Positions 27,893 through 36,230 of a stretch of DNA of 42,040 nucleotides are shown here, piece by piece. Each line of letters opens with the position of its first letter. The first letter of the stretch is position 1. A program made the translations under genes and the position numbers. Source of the DNA: an uncultured Clostridia bacterium (GTDB taxonomy: Bacteria; Bacillota; Clostridia; UBA1381); NCBI GenBank assembly GCA_947627795.1, contig CANQXJ010000013.1, positions 1 to 42,040 on the forward strand, given 5' to 3'. Below the pieces are notes generated by a model. That model saw only the letters and a list, made by a program, of their open reading frames with translations, searched no databases and had not been told where the DNA came from.

Positions 27893-30730
27893 ATGGTTTT
27901 CAAGCTTATACTGACAGCCCTGTATAACGCTATTTTGGCGGTGCTCGTATATATCGCCGACAAAAAAACGCCGCTTGGCAAGCTTTCATATAAAAAGAAA
28001 CAGATTCTGATAGGTATACTCTTCGGAGCGATGGCGGCTTTCGCAAGCTCAAGCTTCGGCGGAGTGGACATAGGCGACGGCACGATAATGAACGTCCGCG
28101 ACGCCGCTCCTCTTTGCGCGGGACTCATTTTCGGCGCTCCCGCCGGAATTATCGCGGGTATCATAGGCGGCTTGTACCGGTATATTTCGGCGTTCTTCGG
28201 TCTTACCGGAACATACACGCAGCTTGCGTGCTCGATTTCCACGGCTCTCGCGGGCTTTATAGCGGCGGCGCTGCGAAAGTTCATGTTTGACGACAAAAAG
28301 CCCGGCTGGATCTACGGCTTGGGCATAGGAATGTTATGCGAAGTCATTCATATGCTGATGATATTCTTCACCAACGCGAATGATCCGAGCACCGCGTTCA
28401 ATTTCGTAAAAATATGCTCGCTGCCGATGATGCTCTGCAACGGCTTTTCGGTCGGCTCGGCGGTGCTTATCATATCGCTGATAAGCAAAAGCAAAGCCTC
28501 CGCGCGCGCTGAGGGAAAGCATATATCGAGAACATTCCAGATGTGGCTTTTTATCTGTATCGTTATCGCGTACGCGCTGACAAGCACGTATACATATATG
28601 CTGCAAAGTCAGATGTCCAACACGGAAACGGAAACGGTCATAAAGACGAGCATCGACGATGTTAATCAAGATATTCAAGATACGTCGGACGAAAATCTGC
28701 TCAGCAAAACAAACCTCGTAAAGAGCGAATATTTGGCGTCGAGCGATAAAAGCGCGGAGTTTCTGCAGTCGCTCGCGGACAAGTACAATGTCGCGGAAAT
28801 TCACATTATCGACGATAACGGCATAATCGTGAACACAAACGCTCCGCGGTATATCGGCTTTGATATGGCGAGCGGCGAGCAGTCGGCGGAATTTCTTGTA
28901 CTGCTGGACGGAGCGCAGAAGTCGTTCGTGCAGGAGTACCGCCCGCAGTCCTACGACAGCAGTACCGCGTACAAATACGGCGGCGTATCGCTACAAGACG
29001 GCGGATTTTTGCAGGTAGGCTACGACGCGGACCAGTTCAGAGCCGACATTGACAGCACCGTTAAAAAAATAGCGACAAACCGCCACATAGGCGAAAACGG
29101 CTTTATCGTGATATGCGACGACGAGTGGAATATCGTCAGCGAAGGAACGGATTACACCGGCTATAATCTCGCCAGTCTCGGAATAAGGATTGATACCGAG
29201 AAAAACGCGGAAAAAACCATATTCAATACGGATGTTCAAGGCGAGCCGAATTTCTGCGAATATGAGTTTGTTGAAGGCTATTATATTGTCGGTGTTCAGC
29301 CGGAAGCGGAAGCTTTGTTCATGCGCGATGTTTCTGTGTATCTCAGCTCCTTTATGGAAATCCTGATTTTCGCGGCGCTGTTCGCGCTTGTGTATTTCCT
29401 CATAAAGAAGCTCATCATCGACAATCTGATGAAGGTAAACCGCGCGCTTTCAAAAATCACCGACGGCAACCTCGACGTTACCGTAGATGTGCGCGCAAAC
29501 GAGGAATTCGCGTCGCTTTCGGACGATATCAACTCAACCGTTGACACGCTTAAACGCTATATTTCCGAAGCGGAAGCGCGGATCGACGCGGAGCTGGAAT
29601 TCGCGAAGCAGATCCAGTATTCAGCGCTCCCGTCTGTATTCCCGCCATATCCAAACCGCAAGGAGTTCGACATCTACGCGCGCATGGACACGGCGAAGGA
29701 AGTCGGCGGCGATTTTTACGACTTCTATATGCTCGACGACTCCACGATAGCGTTCCTTATCGCCGACGTATCCGGCAAGGGCATACCGGCGGCGATGTTT
29801 ATGATGAAGGCTAAGACAATTATAAAGGATCTCGCCGAAAGCGGTCTGGAGGTAAACGACATATTTACTCAGGCAAACGCGAAGCTTTGCGAAAACAACG
29901 ATGCGGGAATGTTCGTAACGGCATGGATGGCGATAGTTGATTTAAAAACGGGAGTTATGAGCGTGGCGAACGCCGGACACAACCCGCCCGTTATACGCCG
30001 CGCGAACGGCAAATTCGATTACGAAAAAATGCGCGCGGGCTTTGTTCTCGCGGGTATGGAAGGGCTTAAATACAGAAAAGCCGAAATACAGCTCGCCCCG
30101 GGCGACCAAATTTATCTGTACACCGACGGCGTAACCGAGGCAACCGACAAAAACGACCAACTCTACGGCGAAGACAGGCTAACAAATCTTCTCAATTCGC
30201 TCAGCGAAAGCGACACGGATGTAAAATCGCTCTGCGATTCGGTAAAACGCGACATAGACCGCTTCGTGGGCGACGCGCCGCAGTTTGACGATATCACAAT
30301 GGTAAGCTTCAGGCTGAACTTCATCAAGGGCGACGACAAAATTTCGTTTATCCCGGGCAAGGACTCCGGAATTGCCGTCAGCGATTTCGCGCAGCAAATC
30401 ACGGCAAAGCTCGACGTTTTGCCGAGGATTTCAAGCAAGGTAAGCATAGCGATCGACGAGATAGCCTCCAACATAATAAACTACAGCAAGGCAAAAACGG
30501 CTGAAATTTCGTATTCAATCGAAAACGGCAAGCTCAGTCTGACGTTTGAGGACGACGGGCAGCCGTATAATCCGCTCGAAACGGAGGATCCCGACATAAC
30601 CCTGTCGGCGGAGGAACGCCAAATCGGGGGATTGGGCATTTTCATGGTAAAGAAAATGACCGAGAGCATGGATTATAAATACGAAAACAATAAAAATATT
30701 TTAAAGCTCGTGATGACTTTAAATTTGTAA
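27893..30730 (+). CDS. LytS-like membrane sensor with HAMP, PP2C (SpoIIE/RsbU) phosphatase and RsbW-like ATPase domains
   Basis: The protein has 945 residues. Residues about 5-200 resemble the five-helix LytS sensor (NVRDAAPLCAGLIFGAPAG). A helix (about 216-233), an extracellular Cache-like region (about 240-475), another helix (about 484-504) and a HAMP segment (about 505-560) follow. The PP2C domain (about 575-808) keeps its metal aspartates in GGDFYDF (Asp607), ADVSGKG (Asp625), TDGVTEA (Asp745) and QFDDIT. Residues about 815-945 are a GHKL ATPase with N box IDEIASNIIN (Asn860), G1 DDGQPYNP and GGLGIFMV. One chain thus holds opposing kinase-like and phosphatase modules acting on STAS proteins, controlled by an external signal. 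Confidence 0.92.
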   Translation: MVFKLILTALYNAILAVLVYIADKKTPLGKLSYKKKQILIGILFGAMAAFASSSFGGVDIGDGTIMNVRDAAPLCAGLIFGAPAGIIAGIIGGLYRYISAFFGLTGTYTQLACSISTALAGFIAAALRKFMFDDKKPGWIYGLGIGMLCEVIHMLMIFFTNANDPSTAFNFVKICSLPMMLCNGFSVGSAVLIISLISKSKASARAEGKHISRTFQMWLFICIVIAYALTSTYTYMLQSQMSNTETETVIKTSIDDVNQDIQDTSDENLLSKTNLVKSEYLASSDKSAEFLQSLADKYNVAEIHIIDDNGIIVNTNAPRYIGFDMASGEQSAEFLVLLDGAQKSFVQEYRPQSYDSSTAYKYGGVSLQDGGFLQVGYDADQFRADIDSTVKKIATNRHIGENGFIVICDDEWNIVSEGTDYTGYNLASLGIRIDTEKNAEKTIFNTDVQGEPNFCEYEFVEGYYIVGVQPEAEALFMRDVSVYLSSFMEILIFAALFALVYFLIKKLIIDNLMKVNRALSKITDGNLDVTVDVRANEEFASLSDDINSTVDTLKRYISEAEARIDAELEFAKQIQYSALPSVFPPYPNRKEFDIYARMDTAKEVGGDFYDFYMLDDSTIAFLIADVSGKGIPAAMFMMKAKTIIKDLAESGLEVNDIFTQANAKLCENNDAGMFVTAWMAIVDLKTGVMSVANAGHNPPVIRRANGKFDYEKMRAGFVLAGMEGLKYRKAEIQLAPGDQIYLYTDGVTEATDKNDQLYGEDRLTNLLNSLSESDTDVKSLCDSVKRDIDRFVGDAPQFDDITMVSFRLNFIKGDDKISFIPGKDSGIAVSDFAQQITAKLDVLPRISSKVSIAIDEIASNIINYSKAKTAEISYSIENGKLSLTFEDDGQPYNPLETEDPDITLSAEERQIGGLGIFMVKKMTESMDYKYENNKNILKLVMTLNL

Positions 30731-30752
30731 CAAGAAAGAAGGAAAAAGAAAT

Positions 30753-31367
30753 ATGAAAACGGATATTTGTGAAATATCAAGCAATAAAGCGACGTTAGCC
30801 GCGATATTTGCCGAGGTTGAAAAGTCGGCGGAATATAATAATCTTTCGCATAAGCAGTCGCTTCAGCTGAGACTTCTCGCCGAGGAGCTTGTCGGAATGC
30901 TTCCCGAGCTTCTTGAAATAGGCAGCGGCAATTTTTGGATTGAAAATAACGGAAGCGATTTTGAGCTTCACGCGGCAATCAAGGCGGAGCGCTTGTCAAT
31001 GTATGACAAGGAGGATATTCTCGCAATTTCAAAATCGGGCGTAAACGCCGCGTCCAAGGGAATTATAAATAAAATCAGACTTGTGGCGGAGGGAATGCTT
31101 GACGGATATATTGAAACGTCAAATGTTTCCGGAGGAGCGGAATATTACAACTTCTACGATATGGGTGCAAGCGTGCCGCATATTTACAATAATACATGGT
31201 CAAATGCGTGGTCATTGAACAGCTACAAGCAGTACGCCGGCGGAAACAAGGAAACCGAGGCGTGGGACGAACTGGAAAAGTCCATAATCGCCAATCTCGC
31301 GGACGACGTTATTGTCGGCGTTATCGGCAAGAAAGTAGATATTATCATAAAAAAGAAATTTGCTTAA
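30753..31367 (+). CDS. Uncharacterised ATPase-like protein (degenerate RsbW fold)
   Basis: The 204 residues follow the cluster's phosphatase gene after 22 nt. The N-terminal half looks like the start of an RsbW-type domain: helix LSHKQSLQLRLLAEELVGML in the N-box position, then strands FWIENNGSDFELHAAI. The N box lacks its asparagine, and no G1 or G2 ATP-lid motif follows, so ATP binding is doubtful. The C-terminal stretch VIVGVIGKKVDIIIKKKF resembles a final strand of this fold. It may bind STAS partners without kinase activity, as a sink or adaptor. The assignment rests on pattern and context only. Confidence 0.6.
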   Translation: MKTDICEISSNKATLAAIFAEVEKSAEYNNLSHKQSLQLRLLAEELVGMLPELLEIGSGNFWIENNGSDFELHAAIKAERLSMYDKEDILAISKSGVNAASKGIINKIRLVAEGMLDGYIETSNVSGGAEYYNFYDMGASVPHIYNNTWSNAWSLNSYKQYAGGNKETEAWDELEKSIIANLADDVIVGVIGKKVDIIIKKKFA

Positions 31368-31400
31368 AGACTTTCGAAATAATTTATAAAATCCCAAATG

Positions 31401-31444
31401 AAAAAGCTTTGAAACTCCGTATAAGGAATTTCAAAGCTTTTTTT
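31401..31444 (+). terminator. Intrinsic terminator ending the signalling cluster
   Basis: AAAAAGCTTTGAAA (31401-31414) pairs with TTTCAAAGCTTT (31429-31440), with an inner TCC/GGA, then runs into TTTT. The A-rich 5' side lets it also serve the convergent nucleotidase gene. Confidence 0.85.
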
Positions 31445-31492
31445 GTGAAGTGTTCCGGCGGGAGCTGCGCCGAAAGCTTTTATTTTATTCTG

Positions 31493-33703
31493 TTAACCGA
31501 CAGGATTAGCGGCTTTATCCGCGCTGTATTCAAGCTCGGGGTATTTAAGTGTCAGTCCGTTATAGGTGTAAAGTATACCGTTTCCGCTGTAGTTGTTCAC
31601 ATAAACCTCCTCCTGCTCGGGGTACAGCTTAATTGCGTGAGGTCCGTCGGGAAGCTCTATTTGAATCGTTTTTGTTTTTACGGTTTCCTTGACGATTTCG
31701 TTTCCGTCCTCGTCTTTTCCCGGAATCTTGATTTCCTCGTCATTTACAACAGCCGCTTTATCGTACGCTTCTCCGTCGACGTAAACAGCAAGCTCGCTGC
31801 CCGCCGCGAGAGCATCCGCGTTTGTCAGAGTTATATGCGCGGTGTAGGTGTAGTTGTCGGGGTTATGAGCCGTTGTGATTATTCTTCCCATTGTTACGGG
31901 TAATTCAAGCGGCTTTGTGCCGCCTTCGGTCATGGAATTGATGTACGCGGTAACTGTTTCTGTAAGTCCGCTGCCCTCTGCAATCATGTCCTCCGCACCT
32001 ATTATATAGTCGTGCGACGCAAGAATGAGCTTTGTCGTGTCGTCGTTTTTATCCAAGTCTGTGTTGCCGGCAATGAGAGAAACGACTTCTATCTTTTCGC
32101 CGACAGGCTTATTCGGATCGTAGCAGATACGCATACCGCCTATCTGCGGGAAGCTGCCCTCGTATGATGACGTCAGGAAGCCCGTTTCCGGATCCTGCGC
32201 CGTTACGCCGATCGGCGTGCCGTTTTTCTCGCTTGAAATATATCCTTCAAGAACACTGTAGAGCTGTTTCGGAGTTATCTTCATAATGCGCACGTTGTTC
32301 GCGAACGGCAGCGCGTCTATGATATGACCGAGCGTGATTTTGCCGTTCGGAACGCTCGCGCGGTAGCCGCCGCCGTTTTCAATGGCTACTATCGGCAAAT
32401 CCTTATATTCGTCGGGAACGATATTTTTTGCTTCCTCAATCATCGCGTCGCAGATAAGGCTTCCGAAGTTGGTTTCGCCTGCGCGTCCCTCGGCGATCAC
32501 GCCTCTTATCGAGCCGCCCCAAAGCGTTGTTTTCGTTTCGCCGATTTCCTGTTTAAGTGTTTCGCTGAGCTTTGCGTTCACATCGGTTATGGTTTTTGTA
32601 ACCTCCGCGTTGGGAGTGATGTTATTGAAGAAAGCGCGCGAGAGCATTGTTTCATCTATTTTTACCTCTCCGTTTTCCTCGACGTTGATTGCCATTCTGC
32701 CAACGTTTACGCTGCCCGTGCCGGTCTGCGCGATCGTGATGTTGCCGACCTTTTCGTTTACCACATGGTGCGTGTGACCGTCGATGATCGCGTCAAGCTC
32801 AGTGTCCTTGAGCGCCTCGGCAAGCTCTAAGCTCGTGCACTCGCCCTCGTCCGTGTCGCCCATATGCGTGAGCGCGATTATTACGTCCGCGCCCTGAGCG
32901 TCGAGAGCTGAGGTTTGTGCCTTCGCGGTTTCGATCTCGTCTTTAAATTCAACGCCCGCTACGTTTTCCGGCTTTGTCGATGTTCTTGTATTCTGCGTGG
33001 TGAGCGCGAATATACCGACTTTTACGCCGTTTTTATCAATAATGACATTCGCGCCGTTATTGTCGCCGCCGGCGCACAAAAGCGCGTCGCCCTTGTATGT
33101 GTTCGCCGATATGATCGGGAAGCTTGCCATATCCCTAAGCTCTTTGAAATGGTCAAGACCGTAGTCAAACTCGTGGTTGCCGGCTGCCATAACGTCATAG
33201 CCCGCCGCGTTCATGATTGTTATTACGCTCTCACCCCTCGACTGTGACGCGAGCGCAACTCCCTGCGAAGCGTCACCCGCGTCGGCAAGAATTGCGTTGT
33301 CAAGCTTTTTAAGCGCCGCTACACTGTCCGAGCCTATAACCGACGACGAGCCGACCAGCGCGCCGTGCATATCGTTCGTGTGAAGGATCACGACCTCCGA
33401 CTCGTCGGATATATCAACCTTTCTGCCGCTGTCGTTTATCGGCTTAAGGTCGCCCGTCCATTCAAATACCTTCGCGGTTTGAGCGCCGTCCGGCTCGTAT
33501 ATGTCAACAAGCGCGTCAACCTCGTCGGCGCTCAGCACGCCTTTGATTTCCTTAGCGCCTATCAGTCTGCCCTCCGTGTTGTAATACGCGGCGCAGTGCA
33601 GCGCCGCGGCCGCTTCGTCCTCCGCGAATACCGGCGCCGCCGCCGAAAACATCGCCGCCGAAAGCAGTACCGCCGTGATTCGTTGAGCAAATATTTTTTT
33701 CAT
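31493..33703 (-). CDS. Secreted 5'-nucleotidase / 2',3'-cyclic phosphodiesterase (UshA/CpdB family)
   Basis: The 736 residues begin with a signal peptide (MKKIFAQRITAVLLSAAMFS, cleavage near VFAED). A short extra domain (about 35-100) precedes the metallophosphatase domain with ILHTNDMHG, GNHEFDYG and DGHTHH metal motifs. The C-terminal nucleotidase domain carries ENGGGYRASV and LPFANNV. A beta-rich tail of about 120 residues follows, without an LPxTG or SLH anchor. It should release nucleosides and phosphate from extracellular nucleotides. AGAGGTAG precedes the start. Its promoter region is shared with the divergent transporter gene and carries paired repeats that suggest joint control. Confidence 0.92.
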   Translation of the reverse strand: MKKIFAQRITAVLLSAAMFSAAAPVFAEDEAAAALHCAAYYNTEGRLIGAKEIKGVLSADEVDALVDIYEPDGAQTAKVFEWTGDLKPINDSGRKVDISDESEVVILHTNDMHGALVGSSSVIGSDSVAALKKLDNAILADAGDASQGVALASQSRGESVITIMNAAGYDVMAAGNHEFDYGLDHFKELRDMASFPIISANTYKGDALLCAGGDNNGANVIIDKNGVKVGIFALTTQNTRTSTKPENVAGVEFKDEIETAKAQTSALDAQGADVIIALTHMGDTDEGECTSLELAEALKDTELDAIIDGHTHHVVNEKVGNITIAQTGTGSVNVGRMAINVEENGEVKIDETMLSRAFFNNITPNAEVTKTITDVNAKLSETLKQEIGETKTTLWGGSIRGVIAEGRAGETNFGSLICDAMIEEAKNIVPDEYKDLPIVAIENGGGYRASVPNGKITLGHIIDALPFANNVRIMKITPKQLYSVLEGYISSEKNGTPIGVTAQDPETGFLTSSYEGSFPQIGGMRICYDPNKPVGEKIEVVSLIAGNTDLDKNDDTTKLILASHDYIIGAEDMIAEGSGLTETVTAYINSMTEGGTKPLELPVTMGRIITTAHNPDNYTYTAHITLTNADALAAGSELAVYVDGEAYDKAAVVNDEEIKIPGKDEDGNEIVKETVKTKTIQIELPDGPHAIKLYPEQEEVYVNNYSGNGILYTYNGLTLKYPELEYSADKAANPVG

Positions 33704-33757
33704 TTTATACTACCTCTTTTCATTATTGAATCGCGGAGAACCCGCAATTATGAGTAT

Positions 33758-33786
33758 ATTTTATCACAGAATTACCGCGCTGTCTA
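33758..33786 (-). promoter_or_regulatory. Promoter of the 5'-nucleotidase gene
   Basis: On the minus strand TAGACA (33781-33786) and TAAAAT (33758-33763) are separated by 17 bp, with a TGA extension before the -10 box. Confidence 0.7.
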
Positions 33787-33791
33787 TAGTG

Positions 33792-33826
33792 ATTCGCGTC
33801 AAAAAACACGCAATTCGCGCCAAAAA
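33792..33826 (-). promoter_or_regulatory. Paired 21-bp-period repeats upstream of the nucleotidase promoter
   Basis: On the minus strand TTTGGCGCGAAT (33813-33824) and TTTGACGCGAAT (33792-33803) lie 21 bp apart, and the second ends 5 nt before the -35 box. Both are preceded by further Ts. The motif and the geometry match the pair in front of the divergent transporter gene. Confidence 0.6.
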
Positions 33827-33889
33827 TTGCAGCAATGATACGCAAATATAAGAACTTATAGCTATAAAACCTCCGTCGAAAATCGATAT

Positions 33890-33922
33890 TATGGCGTGAA
33901 ATATGGCATATACGGCGTAAAT
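33890..33922 (+). promoter_or_regulatory. Paired 21-bp-period repeats upstream of the cstA-like promoter
   Basis: TATGGCGTGAAA (33890-33901) and TACGGCGTAAAT (33911-33922) lie 21 bp apart, the second ending 5 nt before the -35 box. LytTR regulators bind two direct half-sites about 21 bp apart next to -35 boxes, and a LytTR regulator gene follows the transporter gene. Confidence 0.6.
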
Positions 33923-33927
33923 TGCTC

Positions 33928-33957
33928 TTGAAAAGCTATAGCGGACTGTGGTAAAAT
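33928..33957 (+). promoter_or_regulatory. Promoter of the cstA-like gene
   Basis: TTGAAA (33928-33933) and TAAAAT (33952-33957) are separated by 18 bp, with a TGG extension. The 291 bases between the two divergent genes hold only these promoters and the repeats. Confidence 0.7.
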
Positions 33958-33994
33958 AAAAATTAAGATAATATTTAAGAGGAGCTGGTTTAAA

Positions 33995-35440
33995 ATGATT
34001 ACGTTTATTATAGGACTTGTGATTCTTGCCGTGGGCGGCGCTTTGTACGGCAAGGTGTGCGAAAAGGCATTCAGACCGGACGATCGCAAAACGCCGGCGG
34101 TGCGCTTAAACGACGGCATGGATTACGTTCCCATGAAAAAATGGAAAAACGCGCTTATAGAGCTTTTGAATATTGCGGGAACAGGACCGATTTTGGGCCC
34201 TATACAGGGCATTCTTTTCGGACCTATCGCCTTCCTGACGATTCCCGTGGGCTGCGTTATAGGCGGCGCGGTTCACGACTATATGTGCGGTATGATCTCC
34301 GCGCGCAACGACGGCGCGCAGATGCCGCTTCTCGTGCGTAAATATCTCGGCAAATACGCATATCCGTTTTATAATGTGTTCGTGTGTCTTACAATGCTGC
34401 TTGTCGGCACGGTGTTTATATACACGCCGGGAGATTTGTTCATAACGCAGATTTTAAGAGCGGACAACGGCGCGGCAAATCCGCTTGTATGGATCGTATA
34501 CGGCGCGATTTTCGTGTATTATGTAATCGCGACGCTGTTCCCGATTGATAAAATTATCGGAAAAATTTATCCGTTTTTCGGCGGCTTGCTCGTATTGTCG
34601 GCAATCGGCGTGTTTATCGGCTTGTTTGTAAAGGGATATCCGCTCGATAACGTATGGACAACCGGCGTCGCGGGCGTGCATCCCGAAGGATTTCATTTTA
34701 TACCTGTATTCTTCGTCACCGTCGCCTGCGGAATAGTTTCCGGCTTCCACTCAACGCAGTCAACGCTGATCTCGCGCACGTTGAGTAACGAAAAAGAGGG
34801 ACGCATGACGTTCTACAACATGATGATAGCGGAAGGCTTTATCGCGATGATTTGGGCTGCCGCGGCGATGGGTGTTATGAAGCTCGGACTTGCCGACGCA
34901 AAGACAAGTGCCACCGACGTTGTCGGCATTGTCGCGAATAACTTACTCGGCAGCGTCGGAGGAATTATAGCCGTAATCGGTATTATTGTTCTTCCTATCA
35001 CATCAGGCGACACGGCTCTGCGCTCTCTCAGGCTCATAATCGCGGAGGCGGCAAAAATAGACCAGTCCAAGAAAACGAACAGACTCGGAATTTCGATGAT
35101 AATATTCGCGGTCGTGGCTGTTATATTGGTGTTCGCGAAATTAAACGCGGGCGGATTTAATATACTCTGGCGTTATTTCGCGTGGGCGAATCAGACGATC
35201 GCCGTATTCGCGTTCGCGATGATAACCGTGTATATGATGCGCCACAGACGACCGTTTATAATGGCGCTTATACCGGGTATGTTCTATATGTTCGTAATTT
35301 CAAGCTTTATTTTAAACGCGGCTATCGGCTTTAATCTTCCGTGGTCTGTAAGCTATACGATCGCCGGAATTCTCACCGCCGTTTACGCCGCAGCTATAAT
35401 TTACTGCGGCGCGGCAAAAAGGAAGGAATTAAAAAAGTAA
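33995..35440 (+). CDS. CstA/BtsT-family transporter (probable pyruvate or peptide uptake)
   Basis: The 481-residue protein has about 12-13 hydrophobic segments and the family signatures NIAGTGPILGPIQGILFGP, GAVHDYMCGMISARN and GFHSTQSTLISRT. E. coli homologues BtsT and CstA take up pyruvate, and CstA is also linked to peptide use in starvation. This shorter form is typical of Firmicutes. GAGGAGCTGG precedes the start. A LytTR regulator and a histidine kinase gene follow after 61 nt, recalling BtsS/BtsR control of btsT, although here the sensor is of another type. Confidence 0.9.
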   Translation: MITFIIGLVILAVGGALYGKVCEKAFRPDDRKTPAVRLNDGMDYVPMKKWKNALIELLNIAGTGPILGPIQGILFGPIAFLTIPVGCVIGGAVHDYMCGMISARNDGAQMPLLVRKYLGKYAYPFYNVFVCLTMLLVGTVFIYTPGDLFITQILRADNGAANPLVWIVYGAIFVYYVIATLFPIDKIIGKIYPFFGGLLVLSAIGVFIGLFVKGYPLDNVWTTGVAGVHPEGFHFIPVFFVTVACGIVSGFHSTQSTLISRTLSNEKEGRMTFYNMMIAEGFIAMIWAAAAMGVMKLGLADAKTSATDVVGIVANNLLGSVGGIIAVIGIIVLPITSGDTALRSLRLIIAEAAKIDQSKKTNRLGISMIIFAVVAVILVFAKLNAGGFNILWRYFAWANQTIAVFAFAMITVYMMRHRRPFIMALIPGMFYMFVISSFILNAAIGFNLPWSVSYTIAGILTAVYAAAIIYCGAAKRKELKK

Positions 35441-35501
35441 TTACATAAGCGGCGGCGACGATAAATTAAAGAGTTTTTGCGGCGGGTTAGGAGGATGCTA
35501 T

Positions 35502-36218
35502 ATGCGGATCGCGGTTTGTGACGATGATTTGAGAGAGCGGGAACAATTCGAAAAAGCGCTGCAGGGATGGGATCCGACCAGGAGCGCGGAAAAATTTATC
35601 AGCGGGGCGGCTCTGTTGAGGGAGGCGAAAAAACAGCCTCCGTTTGATATTGTTTTTTTGGATATCTATATGCCGGGTGAGAACGGTATTGATATTGCCA
35701 AGGAGCTGAGAAAAATTTCTCCCGAGACGGAAATCGTGTTCGTTACGACCAGCAGGGAACACGCCGTAGACGCGTTCTCGCTCTACGCTCTGCACTATTT
35801 GGTAAAACCGGTGACGACGGAGGGAGTCATAGAGGCATTCCGTCGGCTTACGGAATCCCGCTCCGCGCAGAGGGAGCGCATTACGCTCACGGCAGGCTCG
35901 GACAGACACACGATATTCCTGGATCAGATCTGCCTTCTCGAGAGTGATAATCACACGGTAAACGTCTCGCTTTCCGACGGCAGGAGACTGAAGGTGCGTA
36001 TGACATTCGGCGAACTGGAAAAGGAAATGAATGAAAATTTTTTAAAAATTAACCGAGGCATTGTCGTCAATATGGATTACATTATGCAAATGGGAACGGA
36101 GACCTGCGTTCTGCGTGACGGAATACGGCTGCCGATAGCGACACGCCACAGCACCGCCATTCGCGCAAAATACGACGACTATGTGTTTGAACGTCTGTAC
36201 CGGCAAAAGGGGTTTTAA
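35502..36218 (+). CDS. LytTR-family response regulator
   Basis: The 238 residues comprise a receiver (about 1-120; acidic pocket D7-D8-D9, phospho-acceptor Asp54 in VFLDIYMP, Lys102 in LVKPV) and a LytTR DNA-binding domain (about 135-235, with FLKINRGIVVNMDYI). It has a strong TAGGAGG ribosome site and lies 12 nt before the kinase gene. Its likely targets are the paired 21-bp-period repeats in front of the transporter and nucleotidase genes. Confidence 0.93.
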   Translation: MRIAVCDDDLREREQFEKALQGWDPTRSAEKFISGAALLREAKKQPPFDIVFLDIYMPGENGIDIAKELRKISPETEIVFVTTSREHAVDAFSLYALHYLVKPVTTEGVIEAFRRLTESRSAQRERITLTAGSDRHTIFLDQICLLESDNHTVNVSLSDGRRLKVRMTFGELEKEMNENFLKINRGIVVNMDYIMQMGTETCVLRDGIRLPIATRHSTAIRAKYDDYVFERLYRQKGF

Positions 36219-36230
36219 GGAGGTTTAATA

